Shown here one piece after another: positions 6,816-15,465 of a stretch of 64,000 nt of DNA. Numbering within the stretch: position 1 is the first letter of the stretch; every line of letters begins with the position of its first letter. The position numbers and the translations under genes were made by a program. The notes beneath the pieces are model-generated. The model was given only the letters and a program-made list of their open reading frames with translations, was not told where the DNA came from and ran no database searches. This stretch comes from Campylobacter sp. RM16189 (lineage in GTDB: Bacteria; Campylobacterota; Campylobacteria; Campylobacterales; Campylobacteraceae), in contig NZ_LIWR01000006.1 of NCBI RefSeq assembly GCF_012978815.1, forward strand, positions 104,884-168,883, written 5' to 3'.

Positions 6816-7535
6816 TTATAAAGTAAACTTTAGTAGTCTGACTATCTCTTTGCCTGTTTCCTTAAGCATTAAATCACTGCTTAGGCCAAATCTGTTGCCA
6901 AGAAAATACGTTATTACAACCAAAGTTCCATCTTTGTTTTTAAAGTAGTAAAATTTCTTTCCTCCGGCTTCGCTTTGTTTAATATCTACATTATCATCGC
7001 CAAACGCTTTTATAAAGTCATCTTTATAGCTTATTCCTACACATATTATTAATTTTGGTTTGTAAATTTTTACCCTTTTTCTCATCTCTTTAAAGCGGTT
7101 TTCTTGTATCCATTGTATATACTCGTTCTTGGTTTTAAAGCCTGTAGCGATGCTAAGTTGCTTATTCCAGAGAGCAAAGTCGGTATTTTTAAAAGCCAAA
7201 GGATATAAATTTAGCTTAAAATAACCTTTTGAATTGATAACAAACGGTTTTACTTCCTCATTAAACTTTAAAATGTCGGCATATCCGTTTAAAGACGCTA
7301 AAAGTTTGAGAGCTTTTTGATTAAATTGATAGGCTAAATTTTCTTCGTTGTTTTTATAGCCTTTAGGTATGCTTTCGTCATTGTTTTTTAAAATATTTTC
7401 TAACTCATCTTCATTAAAGCCCTTCCCCCACTCTATGCCGCATAGCCACGCGCTTGGATTCTCAGGCGACCCTATATCTCCGCCATCACATCCGCTAAAG
7501 CCTAAAGCCCACCTTTTAAAATATTCTTCTGTCAT
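6816..7535 (-). CDS. Hypothetical protein, possible uracil-DNA glycosylase-like fold
   Basis: A 239-residue soluble protein without signal or membrane segments. I do not recognise it firmly. The N-terminal part has NPSAWLCGIEWGKGF, recalling the water-activating loop region of UDG-superfamily enzymes. The middle has KLIICVGISYKDDFI, a beta strand and loop, and near the end LGNRFGLSSDLMLKETG could be the DNA- or ligand-contacting loop. These resemblances are weak. It lies 17 bases downstream of the SGNH hydrolase gene on the same strand, so it may be cotranscribed, and it ends at the shared terminator with rdxA. A structure prediction would decide the fold. Confidence 0.55.
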   Translation of the reverse strand: MTEEYFKRWALGFSGCDGGDIGSPENPSAWLCGIEWGKGFNEDELENILKNNDESIPKGYKNNEENLAYQFNQKALKLLASLNGYADILKFNEEVKPFVINSKGYFKLNLYPLAFKNTDFALWNKQLSIATGFKTKNEYIQWIQENRFKEMRKRVKIYKPKLIICVGISYKDDFIKAFGDDNVDIKQSEAGGKKFYYFKNKDGTLVVITYFLGNRFGLSSDLMLKETGKEIVRLLKFTL

Positions 7536-7552
7536 ATTATCCTCTTTGGCAT

Positions 7553-8539
7553 TTATTTTAAAATCTCAATTATTACGAATTTTGCCGCTTGGATTGAACC
7601 ATGCATGCTTAAGTGCACACCGTCATCCTCTCTGAGTGCCTTTTTATTATCGTCTGCTTTTATAAATTTCCCGTTTTTGCAAAGCGCATCTGTTAAAGAT
7701 ATGAACTGCACGCCTTTTTCGTCTGCCATGCTTTTAAAAATTTTATTTAAATCTCGCATTTTATCGCTATATTTTTTATTTTCCATACAAGGTAGTCCAA
7801 TCCAAACCATATCTATATCGTGTTTTTTGGCTACTTGATATATCTCTTCTACTCTATTTTTATATCCGTTTTTCCAATCATCTGTGCCAAATTTTGCTAC
7901 TTTGCTACCAAAAGTAGAGCTATATGTATCATTTGCGCCAAAAGCCGCCATCAAAATAGCGTTTTTATCGCTATTTTCTTCTAGAATTTTATCTAGCTCA
8001 CTTTGCCAATCATAAAATTTCTTGTTAAGTAGTCCGGTGCTTGCTTTGCCTAAATTTTTTACTTTGACTTGTCTGTTTTTTAATAGATTTTCAAACCCCC
8101 AACCAAATCCTTTCATGATAGAATCTCCGACCAGAATAACCGTTGAGTTTGATTCTAAGCTTACTTTTTTTGACTGAGTTATATTTTTTTGTGGCACTGC
8201 CTCAGATTTTTCCGCTATCTTTGTTTGGTTTGCGTCTTTAGATGTTTGAGTTAAATTCTGATCTATTTTTTTAGTTATTATAGGTTTTTGCTGGGTTAAA
8301 TTTATATCCAAATCAGGTTCTGTTGTTTGGGGTAAAGAAGATGGTTTGTCTTTTAAAAAATTTAGACGCTCAAGTTCTTTGTTTATGAAATTTATAGCAA
8401 GGATGCTAAATTCGTCAAGCTTTGTATCACTCAAAATAAAATCTTTTTGATATTTTGCTTCAAAATATATAGAGAAAGGGTTTAGCAGGATTAAAAATAC
8501 TATAAGAAGCGCTCCAAATATTACCGCAAAAGCTCTCAT
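7553..8539 (-). CDS. SGNH-family periplasmic O-acetyltransferase/esterase (PatB-like)
   Basis: A 328-residue protein with one N-terminal membrane anchor (about residues 5-25), a low-complexity Thr/Lys/Gln-rich linker (about 60-130), and a periplasmic SGNH domain. The catalytic blocks are visible: GDSIMKGFGWG near residue 140 (Ser nucleophile), GANDTYS near residue 204 (Asn), and DDGVHLSMHG near residue 307 (Asp-x-x-His). Its start overlaps the stop of the MBOAT gene by one base. The pair matches two-component O-acetylation systems in which the MBOAT protein moves acetyl across the membrane and the SGNH protein transfers it to peptidoglycan or a polysaccharide. C. jejuni has an equivalent adjacent pair. 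Confidence 0.8.
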   Translation of the reverse strand: MRAFAVIFGALLIVFLILLNPFSIYFEAKYQKDFILSDTKLDEFSILAINFINKELERLNFLKDKPSSLPQTTEPDLDINLTQQKPIITKKIDQNLTQTSKDANQTKIAEKSEAVPQKNITQSKKVSLESNSTVILVGDSIMKGFGWGFENLLKNRQVKVKNLGKASTGLLNKKFYDWQSELDKILEENSDKNAILMAAFGANDTYSSTFGSKVAKFGTDDWKNGYKNRVEEIYQVAKKHDIDMVWIGLPCMENKKYSDKMRDLNKIFKSMADEKGVQFISLTDALCKNGKFIKADDNKKALREDDGVHLSMHGSIQAAKFVIIEILK

Positions 8540-9876
8540 TAAAATCCTTGATAGATGAAATTTGGCATACCGCTAGGCATTAAAAAATATACAATTAATC
8601 CGAATAGAGTTAAAAAAATCATACTAAAAAATAGATTTATTTTGCTAAAAAAATTAAAAATAATAGATCTAAAATTTATGTTTGCGTATATAAAAGTAAA
8701 TAGAAAAGCCATCGCAAAAACAGCTATAATATTTAAATAATCTCCCTCTAAATTTGCTCTCATAGCCTTTAAAAACCTTAACATTCCTGCAAAATCTGTT
8801 ACAAAAAATATCCATATAAAACTAACGAAAATAAAAGTAAAAAATCTCTTTAAAAAATCAAATTTCAATAGATCGATTTCTTTTGTGAGGTTTAAAAATA
8901 TAACTCCAAATCCATGCATTAGTCCCCAGATGATGAAATTTATTCCGGCTCCATGCCAGATACCAGATATAAAAAATACTATTAATACATTTATTTGAGT
9001 TGATAAAGCTCCACCCCTACTACCTCCAAGAGGGATGTAAATATAATTTTTGAAAAAATTCATCAAAGTTATATGCCAGTTTTGCCAAAATTCTTTTAAA
9101 TTTAATGCAGCGAAAGGACGATTGAAATTTGGTGGAAGATTAAATCCGCACATAAGCCCTAGAGCCAAAACAAAGTCCACATATCCACTAAAATCGCAAT
9201 AAAGCATGATTGAGTAGCCAAATAGAGTGGCTATGAGCTCTGATGTTTCAAGCGAATGAGGTGCTTGAAAGGCCGGATTTATAATATCAAATAGATGGTT
9301 TGCGATTAGAAGTTTTTTGATAATTGCCAGTGCGAGAAGGGCAAATATCTTATTCTCTTTGCCAAATTCTTTTTTGGTGTTTAGCCTTTCAAAAAATGGC
9401 TTTGGTTTTAAAATCGGACCTGAAATAATAACTGCAAAGAAGCTCAAGAACAAAAGTGTATCGAGCAAATTTGGCTCATCTATCTCTTGATTATAACTAT
9501 CTACAAGCAAGATTATGCTCATAAAAGAGTAAAACGATACTCCAAGAGGCAGAGCTATGTTTTCAAATTTTATTACTCCAAACTTTAGTTCGAAAAAGCC
9601 GTTATATTTAAAAAATGCAAGGGTTAAAACCACAAAAGCAATGCCTAAAAATAGATCAAAAGATGAATTTGTATCGTGGATTTTTTTTGCAAAGAAATAT
9701 ACAATCAGGCTAAAAACTATGTTTATGATTAGAAATTTAAGCCCAAGCAGTCCTAAAAACAGATATGAAAAGCCAAGTATTAGCCATTTTTGAGCTTTTA
9801 TATTTGAATTAAAAAAATAATAAAGCAGCCAAAAAATAAAAAAAGAGACTGCAAATTCGATAGAAAAAAGATTCAT
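8539..9876 (-). CDS. MBOAT-family acetyl transporter/acyltransferase (PatA/AlgI-like)
   Basis: A 445-residue polytopic protein with about eleven hydrophobic helices. Family marks: SGYVDFVLALGLMCGFNLPPNF, then NFNRPFAALNLKEFWQNWHITL (substrate gate), and the invariant catalytic His in FFISGIWHGAGINF near residue 312. It would hand acetyl groups to the periplasmic SGNH partner encoded directly downstream. The target is most likely peptidoglycan MurNAc O-acetylation by analogy with PatA, but an exopolysaccharide is not excluded. Confidence 0.85.
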   Translation of the reverse strand: MNLFSIEFAVSFFIFWLLYYFFNSNIKAQKWLILGFSYLFLGLLGLKFLIINIVFSLIVYFFAKKIHDTNSSFDLFLGIAFVVLTLAFFKYNGFFELKFGVIKFENIALPLGVSFYSFMSIILLVDSYNQEIDEPNLLDTLLFLSFFAVIISGPILKPKPFFERLNTKKEFGKENKIFALLALAIIKKLLIANHLFDIINPAFQAPHSLETSELIATLFGYSIMLYCDFSGYVDFVLALGLMCGFNLPPNFNRPFAALNLKEFWQNWHITLMNFFKNYIYIPLGGSRGGALSTQINVLIVFFISGIWHGAGINFIIWGLMHGFGVIFLNLTKEIDLLKFDFLKRFFTFIFVSFIWIFFVTDFAGMLRFLKAMRANLEGDYLNIIAVFAMAFLFTFIYANINFRSIIFNFFSKINLFFSMIFLTLFGLIVYFLMPSGMPNFIYQGF

Positions 9877-9945
9877 AACCTGCCTAAATTTTATTTGGAT
9901 TATATAAAAAATTTAGTTTTGAAATCTTTAACATTTAAATTTTGC

Positions 9946-10422
9946 CTATATTTGACTTTTTATTACTTCTATGACATTTTTTACATCATTTTCTGGTTCA
10001 CTTATTTTATTAAATCTTTTTAAAATTTTGCCGTCTTTTACGATGAGAGTTTGACGATGATAAAATTTCTTGCCGTCACCCGTGCTAAAGGTTTCTAAAT
10101 TTAGCGCCTTTTCAAGTTCGAAACCCTGATCACTAAAAAAGCTAAAATTTACTCTTAAGGTCTCTTTAAACTCTTTTGTTTTTTCTATACTTAAAGCCCC
10201 AACTGTGATAACCTCAAAGCCGAATTTAGCTACTTCGCTAAGATTTGATTGGTAAGCTTTGCACTGGTTCGTGCAACCAGTTAAGCCCTTGGTTTGTTTT
10301 AGCTCTTCAGGCAGGAATTTGCCGCTCTCGCCCATTTTGGGATAGACGATTAAAACGCAGTTTTTATTTTTAATCAGTTCTAAAAAATCAATTTCGTTTC
10401 CGTTTATATCTTTTACGCCCAT
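9946..10422 (-). CDS. bcp: Thiol peroxidase of the Bcp/PrxQ type
   Basis: A 158-residue AhpC/TSA-fold peroxiredoxin. The peroxidatic cysteine is Cys50 in GCTNQC, with the resolving Cys54 four residues later as in PrxQ enzymes. Between the usual YPK strand end and the GCT motif there is an insert of about 15-20 residues (GESGKFLPEELKQTKGL) where typical Bcp has only DxTPG. Downstream are the FFSDQGFELEKALN and RQTLIVKDGKI segments. It would reduce H2O2 or organic hydroperoxides using thioredoxin. It stands alone between two minus-strand units, with an AAGGATAAA ribosome site. Confidence 0.8.
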   Translation of the reverse strand: MGVKDINGNEIDFLELIKNKNCVLIVYPKMGESGKFLPEELKQTKGLTGCTNQCKAYQSNLSEVAKFGFEVITVGALSIEKTKEFKETLRVNFSFFSDQGFELEKALNLETFSTGDGKKFYHRQTLIVKDGKILKRFNKISEPENDVKNVIEVIKSQI

Positions 10423-10516
10423 GCTTTATCCTTGTTAAATTTGATTTTATGATAGCATAAATTTGCGCTAAAGCTGCGTGAGTAGAGCTGCAATCAGTAA
10501 AATTTGAGCTTAAAAT

Positions 10517-11197
10517 TTAGGCTTTTTTCTGTTTAGCGTTAAAGAAATAGACCAAAAACAGCACGGCAAAGCTGATTATGAGCATGAGTGCGGAGTAAAC
10601 ATGCGCTTTTTGATAATCCATCAGCTCGACCGCTTCGTAAATGGCTATGCTTGCGACCTTTGTCTTATCGCCAACACTTCCTCCTATCATCAGTACCACG
10701 CCAAATTCGCCCAAAGTATGGGCAAAGCTAACGATAAGTGCAGTTAAAAGCGAAGGCTTGATGTTTGGCAATGCAACCATAAAAAGCGTAGCCCATTTGC
10801 CTTTACCCAGTGAATAACTTGCCTCAAAAAGGCTCTTTGGCAGGCTTGAAAATCCGGCTTGCAAAGGCTGAAACATAAATGGAAGCGAGTAGATACAGCT
10901 TGCTATGACAAGTCCTGAGAAGTTAAAAACCAAGCGTATATCGAAATTTTCTTCCATAAATTTACCAAAGAAATTGTATGGCGAAAGAAATACAAGCATA
11001 TAAAATCCAAGCACCGATGGCGGCAAAACAAGCGGAAGGGCCACTATGGATTCGATTATCGGTTTGGCTTTGAAATTTGATCTACTTAGCCAGTAGGCAA
11101 GCGGCAGAGTGGCGAAAAACAATATAATCGTCGTGACAAAAGCAAGTTTTAACGATAGATAAAACGGTGTAAAATCAATACTTGATATATCAAACAT
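10517..11197 (-). CDS. modB: Molybdate ABC transporter permease
   Basis: Inner-membrane permease for molybdate. About 226 residues with five hydrophobic helices and the EAA loop (SLFEASYSLGKGKWATLFMVALPNIKPSL). I start it at the ATG at 11197 (MFDISSID), which overlaps modC by 8 bases. A longer frame back to 11254 would add 19 basic residues inside modC and is unlikely. The signature GEFGVVLMIGGS is present. It is the last gene of the modE-modA-mop-modC-modB operon. Confidence 0.9.
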   Translation of the reverse strand: MFDISSIDFTPFYLSLKLAFVTTIILFFATLPLAYWLSRSNFKAKPIIESIVALPLVLPPSVLGFYMLVFLSPYNFFGKFMEENFDIRLVFNFSGLVIASCIYSLPFMFQPLQAGFSSLPKSLFEASYSLGKGKWATLFMVALPNIKPSLLTALIVSFAHTLGEFGVVLMIGGSVGDKTKVASIAIYEAVELMDYQKAHVYSALMLIISFAVLFLVYFFNAKQKKA

Positions 11198-12059
11198 CGC
11201 TTTTGCTTTTTCTAAGAGTTGCCGCAAATGCTTTTGCGCTAAGCGTGGCTTCATCGCCCGCTTTTAGATTCGCCGCTTCCTGATGGCTTAAGACTACTTC
11301 GCAAAGCTGCTGTCCGACAAGAGTGATCGCTACATAGATACAGTCGCGCTTTTGAATTTCTAAAATTTTGGCATGAAAGCTAAGCTTTTGGGAATTTGAG
11401 TGCTTTAAAAATATCTCGCCGGCGCTTCCGCAGCGCTCTATCACACCTTCACTTAGAACGAATACCTTTGAAGTAAGTTTATAAATTTCAGCTATGTCGT
11501 GGCTTACCAAGATGGTCGTCATATCAAATTCGCGGTGAATTTTAAGGAGATAGTCTTGCAACTTCTCGCGCATAGATATATCAAGCGCAGAAAGCGGTTC
11601 GTCAAGCAGCATGATTTCAGGCTTTCGCATAAGTGCCCTTGCAAGCGCCACACGCTGCTTTTGACCGCCTGAGAGCTTTGAAATTTGAGCATTTTTAAGC
11701 GATGTTAGCTCAACTAGATCAAGCAAGTGGTTTGCGAGCTTTAAATCATTGTTTGCAAAAAGCAAATTTTTAAGCACGTTCATATTTTCAAAAAGAGCGT
11801 AATCTTGAAACAAAAATCCTATATTTCTCTTTTGAGGCGGCAATGATTTACCCGCATTGAAAAAGAATTTGTCCTTAACTTTTATCACTCCGCTATCAGG
11901 AGTTTCAAAGCCTGCAAGCAAGCGTAAAAGTGTAGTTTTACCGCTTCCGCTTTTGCCGTAAAGTGCTACGAATTCACCCTTTTTGATATCTAGATCAACG
12001 TCAAGGCAAAACTGTCCGCTAGAGCCGTTTAAGGTCTTTTTGCATCTAAATTCAATCAC
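11190..12059 (-). CDS. modC: Molybdate ABC transporter ATPase
   Basis: A 289-residue ATPase that drives molybdate import with ModB. Walker A GKSGSGKTT near residues 36-44, Q-loop LFQDYALF, signature LSGGQKQRVALARAL and Walker B IMLLDEPLSALD are all intact, followed by the H-loop VSHD. The C-terminal 60 residues look like a TOBE domain, but shorter than the usual 350-residue ModC, so only one partial oxyanion-binding unit seems present. The free-standing TOBE protein encoded upstream may make up for this. It overlaps both neighbours by 8 bases. Confidence 0.92.
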   Translation of the reverse strand: MIEFRCKKTLNGSSGQFCLDVDLDIKKGEFVALYGKSGSGKTTLLRLLAGFETPDSGVIKVKDKFFFNAGKSLPPQKRNIGFLFQDYALFENMNVLKNLLFANNDLKLANHLLDLVELTSLKNAQISKLSGGQKQRVALARALMRKPEIMLLDEPLSALDISMREKLQDYLLKIHREFDMTTILVSHDIAEIYKLTSKVFVLSEGVIERCGSAGEIFLKHSNSQKLSFHAKILEIQKRDCIYVAITLVGQQLCEVVLSHQEAANLKAGDEATLSAKAFAATLRKSKSDV

Positions 12060-12447
12060 GGTTTTTATCGCTGATATAAAGTGAAGTGGCTTTTACGTAA
12101 GCGTAAATTTCGTCATTTTGTTTAAGATTTAATCTCTCGCAAGATTTTGTCGTTATTATGCTTTCAAATTCGAAATTTAAAGCCTGCAAATGCAAAACGC
12201 TTGTGATATTGCCTTTGGTTAAATTTGAGATTGTCGCTTTTATCTCGTTTGTAAGCGAGCAGTTTTTCAAAGGAGTCGTTGCGATGATGACGTCTGAGCT
12301 TTTAAAGGCGAGTTTTACGCTATCGCCTATTTTAAACTCATCTAAATTTTCAAGCCCAAGCATATAAAATTTCATCTCGCCTGAAGTAAATTCAAAGAGA
12401 TTTACATCCTCGCTACCGGTTATATTTGAAACTTGGGCCTTTATCAT
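12052..12447 (-). CDS. TOBE/Mop-type molybdate-binding protein
   Basis: A 131-residue protein made of two copies of a TOBE/Mop-like module (about 1-62 and 66-130), each ending in a short strand with xxDVIIAT or KATSLYIS, the typical MoO4-binding strand. It probably stores or passes molybdate in the cytoplasm, or completes the transporter ATPase. It begins on the base where modA ends and overlaps modC by 8 bases, so the whole operon is coupled. Confidence 0.75.
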   Translation of the reverse strand: MIKAQVSNITGSEDVNLFEFTSGEMKFYMLGLENLDEFKIGDSVKLAFKSSDVIIATTPLKNCSLTNEIKATISNLTKGNITSVLHLQALNFEFESIITTKSCERLNLKQNDEIYAYVKATSLYISDKNRD

Positions 12448-13193
12448 TATATGTTGTATCCGAATTTTCTAAAGATCTCTTTTGCTTTTTCGCTTAGGAT
12501 AAAATCATAAAACGCCTTGGCTTCAGGGTTGTTTTCGCCGCGTTTTAGAAGGATTACGCCTTGATCGATCGGAGTGTAAAGAGCAGGATTAACTAAGATG
12601 AAATTTTTACCCTCTTTATATTTGACCATTTTTGGATCATACATCGCGCTAGCTGCGATAAATCCGGCATCCGCCGCGCTAAGAGCCGAGCTTAGAGCCT
12701 CTGAAATCGATTTTGTGTAGATGATGTTTTTTTCAACCTTATCAAAAATTCCATCTTTTTTAAGCGCTTCAATACTTGCCTTGCCGTAAGGAGCTGACTC
12801 GGGAAGTGCGATAGCAACGGCTTTTAATCCCTCAACCGCTTTGATGCCTTTTGTAAAATCTATGTCGCGGATACTAAATAGTGCAAGCGCACCCTGAGCA
12901 TAAACTATCGGACGAGTCGCAGAAAAGCCTGCCTCATCAACGGTTTGAACAAATTTCATATTTGCCGCCATAAACACATCAGCAGGTGCGCCGTTTTTGA
13001 TCTGAGTTGTCAAAGCGCCGCTTCCGCCAAGCGTTACGGTTACTTTTGTGTCCGGATTTGTCTTGGTAAATTCAGCCTTTAACTCATCAAACGCATAAGT
13101 TACGTTTGCTGCGGCAAAGACGTTTATCTCGCCAGCGTTTAGATTAAAAGTCGCGATTGCCGCTAAAACTAACGAAAAGAAAGTTTTTTTCAT
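12447..13193 (-). CDS. modA: Molybdate-binding periplasmic protein
   Basis: Periplasmic receptor for molybdate or tungstate. A signal peptide (residues 1-20, ending LNA-GE) is followed by the hallmark INVFAAANVTYAFDEL start, with an oxyanion-binding Ser-equivalent region near LGGSGALTTQIKNGAPADVFMAAN, and GFIAASAMYD further on. Length 248 residues, normal for ModA. It lies 2 bases after the modE stop and overlaps the TOBE gene by one base. Confidence 0.93.
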   Translation of the reverse strand: MKKTFFSLVLAAIATFNLNAGEINVFAAANVTYAFDELKAEFTKTNPDTKVTVTLGGSGALTTQIKNGAPADVFMAANMKFVQTVDEAGFSATRPIVYAQGALALFSIRDIDFTKGIKAVEGLKAVAIALPESAPYGKASIEALKKDGIFDKVEKNIIYTKSISEALSSALSAADAGFIAASAMYDPKMVKYKEGKNFILVNPALYTPIDQGVILLKRGENNPEAKAFYDFILSEKAKEIFRKFGYNI

Positions 13194-13195
13194 TT

Positions 13196-13978
13196 TTATA
13201 CTCCTATTATGATTTGACTTGATTTAATTAAGGCTGTTAGTTCGTCGCCAACGCCTATTTTCATCTCCATTGCGCTATCTTTTGTTATGATTGCGGTGAT
13301 GGTTTGATGATCGTTTATCTCAAGGACTATTTCAGCGCTTACCGAGCCGATTTTAGCCTCTATCACCTTGCCTTTTAGCTGATTTGCCGCACTTATGTTT
13401 AGGTTTTCGTCCTTAGCAAGCATAACGCTTGGAGCTTTAAATATAAATACTACTTTTTTGCCGACTTTTAAATTTAAATTTTTTTCTGATTCTACGGTAA
13501 CGGCGGCATGTAAAATTTCGCCATTTGATAGTTTGGCTATTATGTCTGAATTTACGGCTCCTGTTTTAATTTTAATTATCTCGCATGATAGTTGATTTCT
13601 AGCACTCAAATTCATGCTCATACGTTGTAAATTTACTATTTCATTAGTTGAAATATCAATATTTGAACATACTTTTTCCAAAAATACTTTTTGAGATGCA
13701 AGCATAGCTTCGTACACGCTTATCATCTTTCTTCCATACTCGGTCAACTCACTTCCGCTATTTTTCTTATTGCCCTGCGCTCTTGTTATAAGCGGTTTTT
13801 CCGAACGGTTATTTAGCGCGTCAAGACTATCCCAGGCATTTTTATATGAAATTCCTACAAACTCGGCCGCTTTTGTTATGCTTTTTGTTTCGTCTACAGC
13901 CTTAAGAAGGCTTATATGTTTTGCTAAAACAGGCACTCCGCTATCTAAAAATAACTCTAAACTTACATCAGCTTTCAT
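13196..13978 (-). CDS. modE: Molybdate-responsive regulator ModE
   Basis: Represses the mod operon when molybdate is bound. Residues about 15-110 form the winged helix (LLKAVDETKSITKAAEFVGISYKNAWDSLDALN). Residues about 125-190 and 195-260 are two TOBE/Mop repeats (SARNQLSCEIIKIKTGAVNSDI and SAANQLKGKVIEAKIGSVSAEI), the di-molybdate-binding regulatory half. This is the full classical ModE layout at 260 residues, in contrast to the Cys-repeat paralogue at 2361. It heads the operon. The AT-rich gap to mlaA at 13979-14178 should hold its operator, but I could not pick a confident ModE palindrome. Confidence 0.92.
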   Translation of the reverse strand: MKADVSLELFLDSGVPVLAKHISLLKAVDETKSITKAAEFVGISYKNAWDSLDALNNRSEKPLITRAQGNKKNSGSELTEYGRKMISVYEAMLASQKVFLEKVCSNIDISTNEIVNLQRMSMNLSARNQLSCEIIKIKTGAVNSDIIAKLSNGEILHAAVTVESEKNLNLKVGKKVVFIFKAPSVMLAKDENLNISAANQLKGKVIEAKIGSVSAEIVLEINDHQTITAIITKDSAMEMKIGVGDELTALIKSSQIIIGV

Positions 13979-14137
13979 TAAAATTTCCTCTATTATTTGC
14001 TTTGATATAAAAATATAATTTTTTAAGTATAAAATAGTATATATAAAAATAAACTGAAAATTTTTTCAGCGTTATTTTTGTGTATTTATAATTTTATAAA
14101 TTTAAAAGCAACAAAATTATAAAATCAAAGCTTTTGT

Positions 14138-14143
14138 TATAAT
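14138..14143 (+). promoter_or_regulatory. -10 element of the mla operon
   Basis: TATAAT preceded by TTTTGT, the extended -10 form common in Campylobacter sigma-70 promoters, 35 bases before the mlaA ATG. Confidence 0.75.
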
Positions 14144-14178
14144 TTTTTTGATATTATTAATTTTTTTGAAAGGTTTTG

Positions 14179-14868
14179 ATGAAATTTATTTTTTCTTTTT
14201 TGCTTGGTTTCATCATTTTATTTGCAAATGATATTAGCGAATTTGATGATGAATTTAAAGACAAAACAGAGGTTTTTGATCCATTGTCCAGATATAATAG
14301 GGCCATGACCAATGTCAATGATTTCTTATATGAAAATTTATTAAATCCGACACTCAAAGGATATAATTATATTATTCCGCAACCGGCCAGAGAGGCTGTT
14401 GATAACTTTTTTGATAATTTAGTGTTTCCTGTGAGGTTTGTAAATAATGTTTTACAACTAAAATTTAAAGAAGCCGGAGAAGAGACTTTAAGATTTGTAG
14501 CCAATACTATAATAGGTTTTGGTGGACTAACGGACGGAGCTAAATATTATAATTTACAGCGGCATGATGAGGATTTTGGTCAAACTTTAGGTTTTTGGGG
14601 TGTTGGAAGTGGCTTTCATATAGTATTGCCTTTGGTAGGACCTTATAATTTAAGAGATCTGCTCGGATTTTGGGGGGATTATTTTGTAAATCCTATAACA
14701 TTTGTGGATCCTCAAGCCTCTTCAAACGGGATCAAGATTTATCAAAAACTAAACAATATCTCTTTAGATGTTGATGCATACGATAGACTTAAAAAAGACG
14801 CTATTGATCTATACCCATTTTTACGCGATGCTTACGAACAGCGCCGCAACTATTTGATAAAGGAATAA
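14179..14868 (+). CDS. mlaA: MlaA/VacJ-family outer-membrane lipid asymmetry protein
   Basis: Outer-membrane component that extracts phospholipids from the outer leaflet and hands them to periplasmic MlaC. Family marks: DPLSRYNRAMTNVNDFLYENLLNP, then PAREAVDNFFDNLVFPVRFVNN, FVANTIIGFGGLTD, and DEDFGQTLGFWGVGSGFHIVLPLVGPYNLRDLLG. A signal peptide (about residues 1-17, LFA-ND) is present, but there is no lipobox cysteine, so unlike E. coli MlaA it is probably not lipidated. I use the ATG at 14179, not the TTG just before it. It is followed at once by mlaC and an RND gene, as in C. jejuni. Confidence 0.9.
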   Translation: MKFIFSFLLGFIILFANDISEFDDEFKDKTEVFDPLSRYNRAMTNVNDFLYENLLNPTLKGYNYIIPQPAREAVDNFFDNLVFPVRFVNNVLQLKFKEAGEETLRFVANTIIGFGGLTDGAKYYNLQRHDEDFGQTLGFWGVGSGFHIVLPLVGPYNLRDLLGFWGDYFVNPITFVDPQASSNGIKIYQKLNNISLDVDAYDRLKKDAIDLYPFLRDAYEQRRNYLIKE

Positions 14869-14869
14869 A

Positions 14870-15460
14870 ATGAAATTTTTAAAAATTATTTGTGCTATGT
14901 TTTTGAGTGTTTCACTATTTGCGATAAGCGAGAGTGAGATAAAACCAAGCGTTGAAAGCGCGACTCAAAACGCGATAAAAGTGCTAAAGGACAAAAATTT
15001 AAATAAAGATGAAAAAGCGGATAAAATTTTTGCCATCTTTGATCCGTTTTTTGACTACAAACAGATGGCTAAAATCAGCCTATCAAAGCGCTATGACGCA
15101 CTAAGCGATGTGCAAAAAGAGCAGTTTGATAAAGCCTTTGAAACTCGCCTTAAAAACTCATATGTAGATAAACTTCTAAGCTACAACGATCAACAGATAA
15201 ATTTAAAAGAGTTCACAAAGCCAAACGAAAAAAGATACTGGCTAAACGGCGAAGTCGTGAGCGAAGGCAAAAGCTATCCTTTTGTCTATAAATTTTATGA
15301 CGCAAAGGATCGTGGCTGGCTAATTTACGACCTTGATATCTTAGGCGTTAGCATAGTTCAGACTTATAGAAGCCAGTTTGGAAGCCTGCTTGAAAAAGGA
15401 AGCTTTGAAGAGCTGCTAAAAAGACTGGAGACAGTAAATTTGCCTGAGGATAGCAAATAA
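14870..15460 (+). CDS. mlaC: MlaC/Ttg2D-family periplasmic phospholipid carrier
   Basis: A 196-residue periplasmic protein with a signal peptide (residues 1-18, LFA-IS) and an MlaC/Tol_Tol_Ttg2 fold: FFDYKQMAKISLSKRYDALSDVQKEQFDKAF, YKFYDAKDRGWLIYDLDILGVSIVQTYRSQF. It shuttles phospholipid between the MlaA complex and an inner-membrane partner. It starts two bases after mlaA. The usual MlaFEDB ABC proteins are not adjacent; an RND protein takes their place here. Confidence 0.9.
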   Translation: MKFLKIICAMFLSVSLFAISESEIKPSVESATQNAIKVLKDKNLNKDEKADKIFAIFDPFFDYKQMAKISLSKRYDALSDVQKEQFDKAFETRLKNSYVDKLLSYNDQQINLKEFTKPNEKRYWLNGEVVSEGKSYPFVYKFYDAKDRGWLIYDLDILGVSIVQTYRSQFGSLLEKGSFEELLKRLETVNLPEDSK

Positions 15461-15465
15461 ATTTA

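Noticed and set aside
13979-14178. ModE operator palindrome between modE and mlaA
   Set aside because: Several AT-rich partial dyads (such as near TAGTATATATAAA) exist, but none is convincing against the base composition.
14672-14677. G6 tract inside mlaA as a phase-variable site
   Set aside because: Campylobacter phase-variable tracts are usually eight or more G and lie in surface-structure genes; six is too short.
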